The notes beneath the pieces are model-generated. The model had not been told where the DNA came from. It did no database searches and saw only the letters and a list, made by a program, of their open reading frames with translations. A stretch of 64,000 nucleotides of DNA, from positions 62,001-126,000 of the forward strand of contig NZ_PIZU01000013.1 of NCBI RefSeq assembly GCF_002838065.1. The letters are read 5' to 3'. Positions within the stretch are counted from its first letter, which is position 1. Each line of letters starts with the position of its first letter. Positions 33,153 through 41,967 of the stretch are shown here, piece by piece. The DNA is from Mycobacterium hubeiense (GTDB taxonomy: Bacteria; Actinomycetota; Actinomycetes; Mycobacteriales; Mycobacteriaceae). The translations under genes and the position numbers were made by a program.

Positions 33153-33893
33153 ATGGAGGTCACCAGCCTTCGGGAACCGAAGATGGCCGATCGGGTGGCC
33201 ACCGTGCTGCGCAGGATGTTCATCCGCGGCGAGATCCCCGAAGGCACCATGCTGCCGCCCGAGTCCGAGCTCATGGAGCGGTTCGGGGTGTCCCGGCCGA
33301 CCCTGCGCGAAGCATTCCGTGTGCTGGAGTCCGAGTCGCTCATCGAGGTGCAGCGCGGCGTGCGCGGCGGCGCGCGGGTCACCCGGCCGCGACGTCAGAC
33401 ACTGGCCCGCTACGCCGGGCTCATCCTCGAGTACGAGGGAGTGACTCTCAAGGACGTTTACGACGCCAGGGTGACCCTGGAGACCCCGATGGTTGTCCAA
33501 CTCGCGAAGGACCGCAATCCGGCAGTGATCGCCGAGCTCGAGCAGATCGTCGAACGCGAAGCCGAGCTGCAACCGGGCGGCGACACTGTCGACCAGCTCA
33601 CCGATTTTCACGCCGCGATCGCCCGGCTGTCGGGCAACAAGACTTTGCAGATCGTCAGCGACATGCTCCATCACATCGTGGAGAAGGCCAATCGGTCGTT
33701 GCAACCGACCGAGGGCACTCGCGCCGCGCAGGCGGTGAGTCGTTCGGTGAAGACGCACCGCATGGTGTTGGACATGATCAAAGCGGGCGAGGCGGAGAAG
33801 GCCGGCGAGCTGTGGAAGAAGCATCTGCAGAAGGCCGAGGCATTCGTGTTGTCGGGTGCCGAATTGTCCACTGTCGTAGACCTCCTCGAATGA
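33153..33893 (+). CDS. GntR-family regulator, FadR/FCD subfamily
   Basis: 246 residues from ATG 33153, preceded by GTGGAGG; GTG 33141 would add four residues but sits too close to its own GGGAG. The winged helix at about 10-75 (EIPEGTMLPPESELMERFGVSRPTLREAFRVLESESLI) is typical of FadR/VanR. The all-helical FCD domain carries LTDFHAAIARLSGNKTLQ and KTHRMVLDMIKAGEAEKAGELWKKHL. It probably senses an acyl-CoA or acid intermediate. It overlaps the thioesterase stop-start (ATGA). Confidence 0.92.
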   Translation: MEVTSLREPKMADRVATVLRRMFIRGEIPEGTMLPPESELMERFGVSRPTLREAFRVLESESLIEVQRGVRGGARVTRPRRQTLARYAGLILEYEGVTLKDVYDARVTLETPMVVQLAKDRNPAVIAELEQIVEREAELQPGGDTVDQLTDFHAAIARLSGNKTLQIVSDMLHHIVEKANRSLQPTEGTRAAQAVSRSVKTHRMVLDMIKAGEAEKAGELWKKHLQKAEAFVLSGAELSTVVDLLE

Positions 33894-34726
33894 CCGGGGT
33901 AGACGAGCGAGAAGTTCAGCACGACATCGAGACGCCCGCCGCGGTACAGATCCGGTTCGGGATCGAGTTTGTTGCGGCGAGCCTCGCCGACGCGACGGTC
34001 GTGATGTCGATGCCGATCTCGGGCTTGCGCAATCCGGTCACCGGCGCGCCCGCCGTCGGGCCGCTGGCAATCCTTGTAGACGCCGCCGCCGGGGTGGTCA
34101 ATCACTATCGGCGCCAAACGGATCGGTGGACGGTGTCGAGCGAACTCTCGCTGGAGGTCAGCGCCGACGTCACCGACGCTATGGAGGCGGGCGCCCCGCC
34201 TGTGGTGGCCACCGCCCGCGCGGTGGGTTCGGTCGGGAATGCGCCGCTGTCGATCTGCACGCTCACCTGCGGTGACACCGAGATCGGCACCGGCACAGTG
34301 CGTTCCGCGTTCGTTCCCGCGGACGGCGTTACCGCCAAACAACCGCCGCGAACGTCGCTTGTAGAGGCGCCGACGTTGGCGGATCTCATGGCGGTGCAGA
34401 TCGATACCGGCGAGGACGGCGCAGTCGTGTTGCGTCAGCACCCCGATCCCGACCTCAACAACGACATCGGCATCATCCACGGCGGCATGGCATCGGCCGG
34501 TTTGGAATTGGCAGCGTCGGCTGTGCTGAACTCCGACCGATCCGTGGCCCATCTGCATACGGCGTCGCTGCGGGTCAACTTTTTGCGCCCGTTCTTCGCG
34601 GGCGGCAGCTCCCACTACGTCGCCGCTCCGGTGCGCGTCGGCCGCAGCTCCGGGGTCGCCGACGCGCAGGCCATCGGTGACGACGGCCGGGTGGCGCTTA
34701 CCGCCAGGGTGACGGCTTACCGCTGA
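33890..34726 (+). CDS. double-hotdog acyl-CoA thioesterase family protein
   Basis: 278 residues from ATG 33890, overlapping the GntR stop by 4 nt. Two PaaI-type hotdog repeats are visible. The first has VGPLAILVDAAAGVVN near 60; the second has NNDIGIIHGGMASAGLELAAS near 195, where HGGM is the canonical catalytic-loop pattern. LRVNFLRPFFAGG near the end is a thioesterase strand. It probably releases CoA from pathway or dead-end thioesters under control of the coupled regulator. Confidence 0.82.
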   Translation: MTGVDEREVQHDIETPAAVQIRFGIEFVAASLADATVVMSMPISGLRNPVTGAPAVGPLAILVDAAAGVVNHYRRQTDRWTVSSELSLEVSADVTDAMEAGAPPVVATARAVGSVGNAPLSICTLTCGDTEIGTGTVRSAFVPADGVTAKQPPRTSLVEAPTLADLMAVQIDTGEDGAVVLRQHPDPDLNNDIGIIHGGMASAGLELAASAVLNSDRSVAHLHTASLRVNFLRPFFAGGSSHYVAAPVRVGRSSGVADAQAIGDDGRVALTARVTAYR

Positions 34727-34729
34727 CGC

Positions 34730-35539
34730 CTACTTCTTCGACCGAGCCCGAAAAGCCGCCACCCGCTCCTTGAACTCCGGCGTGCTGAACGAGGTGTACT
34801 CCTCGGCCAGCGCGTACTCCAGCACGCCAAGCGCGGCACGAGACAGATGCATGTTCATCGCGATCTTGCTGGCGCGCAACGCCTGCGGCGGCAGTGCAGC
34901 AAGTCGCTCACCGAGCGCAAGTGCCTCGTCCAGCACCGCGTCGTCCGCGGCGACCTTGGTGACCAGGTTGAGTTTCTCGGCGTCCGACGCGGTGATCCGG
35001 TCACCGAGCAGCACGTATTCCTTGGCCTTCATCAACCCGATGAGCAGCGGAAGCATCGCGGCTCCGCCGTCACCGGCGACCAGTCCGACTGCGACGTGCG
35101 GGTCGGCCAGGTAGCTGCTCTGTCCCATCACCAGGAAGTCGCTCAGCAGCGCGATCGAGCAGCCTAGCCCGACCGCAGGACCGTTGACCGCGGACACCAG
35201 CGGCTTGGGAAAGTTGATCACCTCGAGGAAGACCGTGCGCGCCTCGGCGATCTGGAACTGACGCGCCACCGGATCATCGATGAGCCTGCCGAACATCACC
35301 ATGTCGCCGCCAGCCGAAAACGCCTTGCCCACACCGGTTGTCACCACTGCGTTCACGTCGTTGTCTGCCGACAGAACACGCCAGATGGTGGCGAACGCGT
35401 GGTGAACTTCCTCGTTGACCGCGTTGAACGCCTCGGGACGATTGATGCTCACCACATGCACACCGCCGCGCTTCTCGACGAGCAGCCACGGGGCGAACTC
35501 CTCGTATCCGGGCAGGGTCGCGATTTCGGAAGTAGTCAT
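34730..35539 (-). CDS. enoyl-CoA hydratase/isomerase family protein
   Basis: 269 residues from ATG 35539; the longer in-frame extension overlaps the thiolase gene. Crotonase fold: FSAGGDMVMFGRL near 84 (oxyanion hole) and NGPAVGLGCSIALLSDFLVM near 124-145. The two Glu residues of classical hydratases are replaced (Ser in GCSIAL, His in ADPHVAVGLVAGDGG). This matches a mycobacterial crotonase subgroup, so hydration is not assured; isomerase or C-C bond activity is possible. It is the third gene of the 37936-34730 operon. Confidence 0.88.
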   Translation of the reverse strand: MTTSEIATLPGYEEFAPWLLVEKRGGVHVVSINRPEAFNAVNEEVHHAFATIWRVLSADNDVNAVVTTGVGKAFSAGGDMVMFGRLIDDPVARQFQIAEARTVFLEVINFPKPLVSAVNGPAVGLGCSIALLSDFLVMGQSSYLADPHVAVGLVAGDGGAAMLPLLIGLMKAKEYVLLGDRITASDAEKLNLVTKVAADDAVLDEALALGERLAALPPQALRASKIAMNMHLSRAALGVLEYALAEEYTSFSTPEFKERVAAFRARSKK

Positions 35540-35552
35540 GTGTATCGTCCCG

Positions 35553-36713
35553 TCAATTCTTCTCGTTGGAAAGGATGGTGACCGCCGAGACAGCCGTCGG
35601 ACCACCGATGTTGTGGGCCAACCCAACTCGGGCACCGTCAACCTGGTTCTCGGCCTGACCACGAAGCTGGTTGAACAGTTCGTAGCACTGGGCCACCCCG
35701 GTGGCGCCAGGCGGATGTCCTTTGGCCTTCAGGCCGCCGCTGGGGTTGACCGGGATCGAGCCGCCGACGTAATGTTCACGCCCCTCGACCAGCTTGTAGG
35801 CCTCGAACCGGTTGGCGAAGCCGAGGTCTTCATAGCTGATGAGTTCAACGCCGGTGAAGCAGTCGTGCACCTCGGCGACGTCGATGTCACGCGGCGTGAC
35901 GCCGGCCATGGCCATCGCCGTCTTGGCCGCACGAACCGTCGGCGGAAAGGTCGTCATGTCGCTCTTGTGCTGGTGCATCACGCGATCCATGCCGAGCCCC
36001 ACCCCACGCACCCACACCGGTCGGTCGGTGTAGCGATCCACGACGTCCTCTGCCGCGAGGATCACCGCGGCCGCGCCGTCGCTCTGCGGGGTGCAGTCGT
36101 AAAGCCCGAACGGCTCGACCACGATCGGCGCCGCCAGTGCCTGCTCGACGGTGATCTCGTAGCGCAGCTGGGCTTTCGGGTTCTTCAGCGCGTGAAAGTG
36201 GTTCTTGACCGCCACCATCGCCATGTGTTCCTTGGTCGCCGGCGACTCATGCAGGTACCGGATCACGTGCAAGGCGAAGTTCGCGGGCGCGACCAGCCCC
36301 AGCGGATAGTCCCACGCGTTGTCGCGGGTCATCGCCGCCCAGTCCCAGAACGTGGTGTTCGACGACGTCTCGCGGACCTTGTCGGCCCCGACCACGAGCA
36401 CCACGTCGTAGAGTCCCGACGCGATCGCCATGGTTCCGTTGCGGATCGCGTCATTGCCTGTGGCGCAGGCATTTTCGACGCGGGTGACGGGGATGTCGGT
36501 GAGGTCGAGGGTGTCGGCCAGGATGCCCGACGGGAAGCCGTCGGTGGTGGACAGCTCACCGAACCACGCCGCCTGAATCTCGGTCTTGTCGATGCCCTTG
36601 TCGATACCGGCGACCGCTTCGGCGTATGCCATCGGCACCAGGTCCTTGATGCCCAGCTCGAAGTGTTCGGCGAAGGGGGTCATCCCGGCCCCGACGATGG
36701 CGACGTTTCTCAT
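35553..36713 (-). CDS. thiolase / lipid-transfer (SCP2-type) protein
   Basis: 386 residues. Nucleophilic Cys83 in VENACATGNDAIRNG. HDCFTGVELISYEDLGFANR and NPSGGLKAKGHPPGATGVAQ supply the catalytic His loop. This is the SCP-x/Ltp-like group, whose members act as thiolases or, with an OB-fold partner, as retro-aldolases in steroid side-chain removal. It overlaps the stop of the upstream OB-fold fusion gene by 4 nt, which strengthens the idea of a complex. Confidence 0.92.
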   Translation of the reverse strand: MRNVAIVGAGMTPFAEHFELGIKDLVPMAYAEAVAGIDKGIDKTEIQAAWFGELSTTDGFPSGILADTLDLTDIPVTRVENACATGNDAIRNGTMAIASGLYDVVLVVGADKVRETSSNTTFWDWAAMTRDNAWDYPLGLVAPANFALHVIRYLHESPATKEHMAMVAVKNHFHALKNPKAQLRYEITVEQALAAPIVVEPFGLYDCTPQSDGAAAVILAAEDVVDRYTDRPVWVRGVGLGMDRVMHQHKSDMTTFPPTVRAAKTAMAMAGVTPRDIDVAEVHDCFTGVELISYEDLGFANRFEAYKLVEGREHYVGGSIPVNPSGGLKAKGHPPGATGVAQCYELFNQLRGQAENQVDGARVGLAHNIGGPTAVSAVTILSNEKN

Positions 36714-37936
36714 GCCTTAGCTCCTCGGGCCACGAGCGTACGTCCCGGCCAGAACGCGTACCCGTAATCGGGAATTCCAGCGCGGGTGGCGATCTTGCGC
36801 AGCACCACGATCCCCTCCTGTCCGATCGTCGCCGCGCCCGCGGGCACGCCGGTCACCTTCAGCAGCACCCGCACCGGGCTGTCGTCGAGCTGCACGACGG
36901 CCAGTGAATACGGGCTCGGCAGGTCGGGCACCGGTATCCGCACGGTGGTGTGGGTGTACACGGTGCCGGTGCGCGGCAACGGCTCGAGGCGGTACTCGGT
37001 GGCCAGCTGCCCGGCGTTGTTCACGCGCAGTCGCGGCGGAAACTGCGGTGCGGAGTCGATGCCTGGACTCTCGTCGAAAACCGCCGCTTCCCAACGAATC
37101 TTGGGCTCGAACGCACGAGCGTAGGCGGGCATCGAGATCGGGATTCCTACGCCGTCGGCGACGCGGGTCTTCGGCAGGTCGCGCGGCGGAAACTCGTCGC
37201 GGAATATTCGCGGCCTGGTGCCGTTGAGCGCGAGTTCGGCCGCGCTGATGGTGGCCTGTTCGACGGCGAGCAGCAGGCCCTCCGCGCCCGCCTCGATCGC
37301 ATCGGCCAGCAGTCGGATACTCGCCGCGGCCGAGGCCGTCGCGTCCGCGACGGCGCCGGATGTGTCGAGATCGCTACCGAGTTGGGCGGGCGGAGCGCCT
37401 GCCACCGCAACCACCGTGCGGGTCCCGCGCAGGCCCAGTCGGGCGAGCGTCGAGCGCACCCCGACCTCGCGCTGCAGTCGGGGGTCGGCGTAGGTGTGCC
37501 GGGTGCCGTCCTCGCCGCGCGCGGTCAACGGCAGGCTGCGGGTCTGGCGAGCGGCCGCAGCCACGGGTACGCCCTCATCGCCCGTCAACGCGGCCGCCGC
37601 GCCCACCGCGAGATCGTTGTCGTCGGCGCCGATGATCAGGGTGCCCGGTACAGCGCTCACGAGTTGGTCCAGCACGGCGGGCGCGCCGCCGAGCACTTCG
37701 GCCACCGGGGTGTCAGCCGGCAGCGACAGCGCAGCCAGCAGCACCGCGCCGTTGCCGCCTTCCAACAGCGGGAAATCACGCGACACCAGCACAACACGTG
37801 CCGCGGTCGCGTCGGGATCAGCGGCCCGACCTGCCGCGACCGCCATTGTCAGCGCGTCCTCGTCCGGCCCCTTGACCCGTCGTTCACGCACTGTCCATGG
37901 CGGCAGATAGGTGCCGATCGAGACGACGTGCGTCAT
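36710..37936 (-). CDS. HMG-CoA synthase/thiolase-like domain fused to a C-terminal OB-fold (DUF35-like)
   Basis: 408 residues from ATG 37936 (GTGGAGGACAACGAAGCC upstream). The first about 290 residues resemble a KASIII/HMG-CoA-synthase-type thiolase fold (VSIGTYLPPWTVRERRVKGPDEDALTMAVAAG). No catalytic Cys is seen in the expected segment, so that half may be structural. The last about 110 residues (YRLEPLPRTGTVYTHTTVRIP, YSLAVVQLDDSPVRVLLKVTG, KIATRAGIPDYGYAF) resemble the DUF35 OB domain that docks Ltp2-type thiolases. It probably forms a complex with the adjacent thiolase. Confidence 0.8.
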   Translation of the reverse strand: MTHVVSIGTYLPPWTVRERRVKGPDEDALTMAVAAGRAADPDATAARVVLVSRDFPLLEGGNGAVLLAALSLPADTPVAEVLGGAPAVLDQLVSAVPGTLIIGADDNDLAVGAAAALTGDEGVPVAAAARQTRSLPLTARGEDGTRHTYADPRLQREVGVRSTLARLGLRGTRTVVAVAGAPPAQLGSDLDTSGAVADATASAAASIRLLADAIEAGAEGLLLAVEQATISAAELALNGTRPRIFRDEFPPRDLPKTRVADGVGIPISMPAYARAFEPKIRWEAAVFDESPGIDSAPQFPPRLRVNNAGQLATEYRLEPLPRTGTVYTHTTVRIPVPDLPSPYSLAVVQLDDSPVRVLLKVTGVPAGAATIGQEGIVVLRKIATRAGIPDYGYAFWPGRTLVARGAKA

Positions 37937-37987
37937 GGCTTCGTTGTCCTCCACTGGGGCACCGCGGTGCTACAAATTTGGTAATGA

Positions 37988-38003
37988 GCTATATAGTTAT
38001 AGC
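37988..38003. promoter_or_regulatory. palindromic operator GCTATA-TAGT-TATAGC
   Basis: Perfect 6-bp arms in the 109-bp gap between the divergent HMGS/OB-thiolase-Ech operon and the SDR-FadE operon. A two-mismatch copy occurs at 3579-3594, in front of the first thiolase gene. Confidence 0.6.
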
Positions 38004-38045
38004 ATTTCATGTCATCGGCGACCTAGCCAGGGAGAAGACAGCGTC

Positions 38046-38915
38046 GTGAGAGCTCTTGGTCCTCGCACCCTCAAGGATCGCGTTGTCGTCGTCACCGGCG
38101 GCAGCCGCGGCATCGGTCGCGAAATCGCCATCCGCGCCGCCGCCGACGGAGCGGCGGTCGCACTGCTGGCCAAGACCCAAAAACCGAACCCGAAGATCGG
38201 GGGCACACTGACCGAGACCGCCGAGGCAGTGCGCAGCGCCGGAGGCCGGGCGCTGGCGCTCCCGGTCGACGTCCGCGACGCCGACGGAGTAGCCAGCGCC
38301 ATCGCCACCGCTGCCGAGGAGTTCGGCGGGATGGATGTCGTGGTGAACAACGCGGGCGCACTGGATCTGCGCACCACCCCGAATCTGCCGCCGAAAAACT
38401 TCCACCGCCTGCTCGGTGTCAATGTCGAAGGGCCGTTCGCCGTCGTGCAGGCCGCGTACCCCTACCTACGAAACTCCGACAACGCCCACATCGTCAACAT
38501 CTCGCCACCCCTGAATCTCGACCCGCGATGGGTCGGCGCACACGTCGGACACACGGTCGGCAAGTACGCCGAAAGTCTGCTGACGCTCGGATGGGCCGAA
38601 GAGTTCGCGTCGATCCCAATCGCCGTCAACTCGCTGTGGCCCGCGACGACGGTCGCGAGCACCGGAATGATCGTCGCGATGGGCGAGGACGTCGTGCGTG
38701 CCCAGGCACGCAATACGCAGATCATGGCCGACGCGGTGCACGCCCTGGTGACCCGACCGGCCACAGATTGCAGCGGGCATTTCTACACCGACGAGGAAAT
38801 TCTGCGGGAAGAGGGATGGGACGACGACGACCTGTCGGAGTATCGGTTGGCCGCCCGCGACGAGGACCTGACCCCCAACTTCTACCTGTCGTCGACCCCG
38901 CTGCCGACGGTGTAG
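38046..38915 (+). CDS. HSDL2-like SDR with catalytic Tyr replaced by His
   Basis: 289 residues from GTG 38046, after AGGGAGAAGACAGC. TGGSRGIGREIAIRAAADGAAVALLAKTQKP and NISPPLNLDPRWVGAHVGHTVGKYAESLLTLGWAEEF follow the HSDL2 family (usual YTxAK). The catalytic Tyr is His here (HTVGK, codon CAC), while the Lys is kept. The C-terminal LVTRPATDCSGHFYTDEEILREEGWDD is also typical. Dehydrogenase activity is doubtful; a structural or altered-chemistry role is possible. First gene of a four-gene operon. Confidence 0.87.
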   Translation: MRALGPRTLKDRVVVVTGGSRGIGREIAIRAAADGAAVALLAKTQKPNPKIGGTLTETAEAVRSAGGRALALPVDVRDADGVASAIATAAEEFGGMDVVVNNAGALDLRTTPNLPPKNFHRLLGVNVEGPFAVVQAAYPYLRNSDNAHIVNISPPLNLDPRWVGAHVGHTVGKYAESLLTLGWAEEFASIPIAVNSLWPATTVASTGMIVAMGEDVVRAQARNTQIMADAVHALVTRPATDCSGHFYTDEEILREEGWDDDDLSEYRLAARDEDLTPNFYLSSTPLPTV

Positions 38916-38927
38916 GAGTTTCGTCCG

Positions 38928-40076
38928 GTGAGTTCGTTTGATGCGTTGACGGCCCGTGAACCCGAACTGGTCAAACTGCGTTCCGCTGTGCGGGATTTCC
39001 TGCGGGCCGACCATGCTGAGTTCGGCTGGGAGCCGGCAGTCGACGCCTGGCTGGGGCAGTGGGACGAGGAGTTCTCGGCGCGCTTGGGTGCGGCCGGTTT
39101 TCTCGGGCTGACGATCCCGAAGCGCTACGGCGGCCACGAGGTGGGGCACCTGCACCGCTACGTCGTGACAGAGGAACTGATCGCCGCGGGAGCTCCTGTG
39201 GCGGCGCACTGGACCGCCGACCGTCAGGTGGCGCCCGCTCTGCTGTCATATGGGTCCGAAGAGCAGTGCGAACGGCTGCTACCGAAGATCGTTGCGGGCA
39301 AGCTGTACTCGTCGATCGGCATGAGTGAGCATGGAGCCGGATCGGACCTCGCGGCCGTTGCGACCAAAGCCGTTCGGGCCGAAGGTGGTTGGGTCCTTTC
39401 CGGCACCAAGGTGTGGACAAGCGGCGCCCACCACGCTCATCAGGTGGTGGTGCTTGCCCGCACCAGCCCACCGGACCCGGATAACCGACACGCCGGGTTC
39501 AGTCAGTTCCTGGTGCCGTGTGATGCCAAGGGCGTGCGCGTTGAACCCATCCTGTTGATGTCGGGGGCACACCACTTCAACGAGGTCAATCTGGATTCGG
39601 TCTTCGTCGCCGACGCCGACGTGCTCGGGGAGGTCGGCAACGGTTGGCAGCAGGTCACTTCGGAACTGTCTTTCGAGCGCAGCGGACCCGAGCGCATCCT
39701 GTCCACCGGCCCTCTGCTGCTGTCGGCGATCCGCGCGCTGGCAGACGGTCCGGTCCCCGACGACCGGACGGCCGTGGCCGTCGGCGATCTGCTTGCGCGG
39801 CTCGTCTCGCTGCGCCAGCTGTCGCTCTCTGTGGCCCGCACACTCACCGAAGGCGGGAATGCGGCGAGCCTGGCGGCGCTCGTGAAAGATCTCGGGACCC
39901 GCTTCGAGGCGGAATCGGTCGAGTTGGTCGCCGACCTCGTGGAGGGGTCGGCGCCGAACCCCGAGCTGTCAGCGATGCTGACCACGGCATGGCTTCACAA
40001 GCCGATGTTCACCCTGCGCGGCGGCACCAACGAGGTGTTGCGAGGCGTAGTCGCCCGCGAAATGGGGTTGCGGTGA
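38928..40076 (+). CDS. acyl-CoA dehydrogenase, probable alpha subunit
   Basis: 382 residues from GTG 38928, 12 nt after the SDR. Motifs: IPKRYGGHEVGHLHRYVVTEELIAAG, GMSEHGAGSDLAAVATKAVRAEGGW, SGTKVWTSGAHHAHQVVVLARTS and C-terminal FTLRGGTNEVLRGVVAREMGLR. It is alpha-type and complete. Its stop overlaps the start of a second, degenerate dehydrogenase gene by GTGA, so equal expression of a heteromeric pair is expected. Confidence 0.92.
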   Translation: MSSFDALTAREPELVKLRSAVRDFLRADHAEFGWEPAVDAWLGQWDEEFSARLGAAGFLGLTIPKRYGGHEVGHLHRYVVTEELIAAGAPVAAHWTADRQVAPALLSYGSEEQCERLLPKIVAGKLYSSIGMSEHGAGSDLAAVATKAVRAEGGWVLSGTKVWTSGAHHAHQVVVLARTSPPDPDNRHAGFSQFLVPCDAKGVRVEPILLMSGAHHFNEVNLDSVFVADADVLGEVGNGWQQVTSELSFERSGPERILSTGPLLLSAIRALADGPVPDDRTAVAVGDLLARLVSLRQLSLSVARTLTEGGNAASLAALVKDLGTRFEAESVELVADLVEGSAPNPELSAMLTTAWLHKPMFTLRGGTNEVLRGVVAREMGLR

Positions 40077-41149
40077 CGGCACTTTCAGGCGGGGTTCTTG
40101 CCACCGGCACCGCAGACGACGACGGCGCCGAGCTGCGCCACTTGGTCGACGACATCGCACGGCGGTCCTTCGACGCCAGGCTCGGTCGCCGTCGGGTCCC
40201 CGAGGAGTTCGACGCCGACCTGTGGCGCAATCTCGAGGACACCGGGCTCACCCGTTTGACGAGCACGCCGGACCTGGACGCCGGTCCGCAGGAGCTCGCG
40301 ATCGTGCTCTACGGCGTGGCGCGGCACGCAGGCGCGGTGCCGCTGGCCGAGACAGATGCGCTGGCCGCCTGGCTGGGCGCGCAGGCCGGCATCGATGTTC
40401 CCGACGGTCCCCTGACCGTCGCGATCGCCGACGCCGAACTCACCGACGGTCGGGTCACGGGGACGGCGAGCGACGTGCCGTGGACCAGAGCGGCCGCGGC
40501 GGTGCTGCTGTTCGCGCGTGGTCGCGACGGGGCGCGGGTCGGGGTCCTCGACGTCGACACCGCCACCGTTGAGGACGGCCACAACCTCGCCGGAGAGCCA
40601 CGCGATCGGATCGCTTTCGACGTCATCGCCGACCAGTTAACCCTCGTCGACAACGCGGTCGCCGGCGAACTGGCACTGCGCGGCGCATGGTGCCGCTGTG
40701 TGCAGATCATCGGTGCACTCGACGCCGCCGCCGCATTGACGGTCGAGCACACCAGCCAGCGCGTCCAGTTCGGCCGCCCGCTGTCCAAGTTTCAGGCGGT
40801 CCAGCACGCGCTGGCGGGGATGGCCGGCGACATCGAACGCGCCAGGGCCGCCGCGACCCTGGCCGTCGCTGCGGCGGCGGATCACGGATTCGATTCGGCG
40901 CAAACCGAGTACGCGGTCACCGTCGCGAAAGTTGCGGTGGGCCGGGCCGTCGGGTCGGTGACCACGATCGCGCATCAGCTGCATGGCGCGATCGGCGTCA
41001 CCGTCGAGCACCCGCTGTGGTCGGCGACCATGCGGGCGCAGAGCTGGACCGACGACTACGGAAGCACCGCGCATCACGCTCGCCGACTTGGCCGCATGGC
41101 GCTGACGGTCGACGAGCCGTGGGACCTGGTGATCGGCAATCTGTTCTAA
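40073..41149 (+). CDS. acyl-CoA dehydrogenase, probable beta subunit
   Basis: 358 residues from GTG 40073. The N-terminal part is weakly conserved. The C-terminal domain has HTSQRVQFGRPLSKFQAVQHALAGMAGDIERARAA and HQLHGAIGVTVEHPLWSATMRAQSW. The SEPGAGSD loop and the GTxEI C-terminus are absent. Such subunits pair with an alpha FadE to make alpha2-beta2 enzymes in actinobacteria. It is translationally coupled to the preceding alpha gene. Confidence 0.86.
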   Translation: MTALSGGVLATGTADDDGAELRHLVDDIARRSFDARLGRRRVPEEFDADLWRNLEDTGLTRLTSTPDLDAGPQELAIVLYGVARHAGAVPLAETDALAAWLGAQAGIDVPDGPLTVAIADAELTDGRVTGTASDVPWTRAAAAVLLFARGRDGARVGVLDVDTATVEDGHNLAGEPRDRIAFDVIADQLTLVDNAVAGELALRGAWCRCVQIIGALDAAAALTVEHTSQRVQFGRPLSKFQAVQHALAGMAGDIERARAAATLAVAAAADHGFDSAQTEYAVTVAKVAVGRAVGSVTTIAHQLHGAIGVTVEHPLWSATMRAQSWTDDYGSTAHHARRLGRMALTVDEPWDLVIGNLF

Positions 41150-41178
41150 CCGAAAACAGTTGACAATAAGGAGAACTC

Positions 41179-41958
41179 GTGACCATCAAGCAATTCAAAG
41201 GCGCATCGGCGATCGTCAGTGGCGGTGCGGGTGGCCTGGGTGAGGCCACCGTGCGGCGGTTGCACGCCGACGGGCTCGGCGTGGTCATCGCCGATCTCGC
41301 CGCCGACAAAGGCAAGGCGCTGGCCGACGAGCTGGGCAGCCGCGCCGAGTTCGTCAGTACCGACGTGACGAGCGAGGACTCCGTTCTGGGTGCCATCGAA
41401 CAGGCCAATCAGCTTGGCCGGTTGCGCTATGCGGTCGTCGCGCACGGCGGCTTCGGCGTCGCGCAGCGCATCGTCGGCCGCGACGGCAAGCCGGCCGATC
41501 TCGACGGCTTCACCAAGACGATCGACCTCTATCTCACCGGGACCTACAACGTGGCACGGCTTGTTGCCGCCTCGATCGCGGCAGCCGAGCCCCTCGAGTC
41601 CGGTGAACGGGGTGCGCTCGTACTGACCGCGTCCATCGCGGGCTACGAGGGCCAGATCGGGCAGACCGCATACGCCGCAGCAAAGGCCGGGGTGATCGGG
41701 TTGACCATCGCGGCGGCCCGTGACTTGAGTTCGGCGGGCATCCGGGTCAACACCATCGCCCCGGGAACGATGAAGACGCCGATCATGGAATCGGTCGGCG
41801 AGGAGGCCATCGCCAAATTTGCGGCCAATATCCCGTTCCCGAAGCGTTTGGGCGCCCCGAGCGAATTCGCCGACGCCGCAGCCTTTTTGCTGAGCAACGG
41901 TTATGTCAACGGCGAGGTCATGCGCCTCGACGGTGCGCAGCGGTTCACGCCGAAGTAG
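41179..41958 (+). CDS. SDR, 3-hydroxyacyl-CoA dehydrogenase type II (HSD10)-like
   Basis: 259 residues from GTG 41179, after ATAAGGAGAACTC. SGGAGGLGEATVRRLHADGLGVVIADLAADKG, DVTSEDSV, TASIAGYEGQIGQTAYAAAKAGVIGLTIAAARDLSSAGIRVNTIAPGTMKTP and a DGAQRF end match the HSD10/FabG group, with intact Ser and YAAAK. It probably carries out the hydroxyacyl-CoA oxidation following the FadE pair. Last gene of the 38046-41958 operon, convergent with Ech. Confidence 0.92.
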   Translation: MTIKQFKGASAIVSGGAGGLGEATVRRLHADGLGVVIADLAADKGKALADELGSRAEFVSTDVTSEDSVLGAIEQANQLGRLRYAVVAHGGFGVAQRIVGRDGKPADLDGFTKTIDLYLTGTYNVARLVAASIAAAEPLESGERGALVLTASIAGYEGQIGQTAYAAAKAGVIGLTIAAARDLSSAGIRVNTIAPGTMKTPIMESVGEEAIAKFAANIPFPKRLGAPSEFADAAAFLLSNGYVNGEVMRLDGAQRFTPK

Positions 41959-41967
41959 GCGTGTGGG

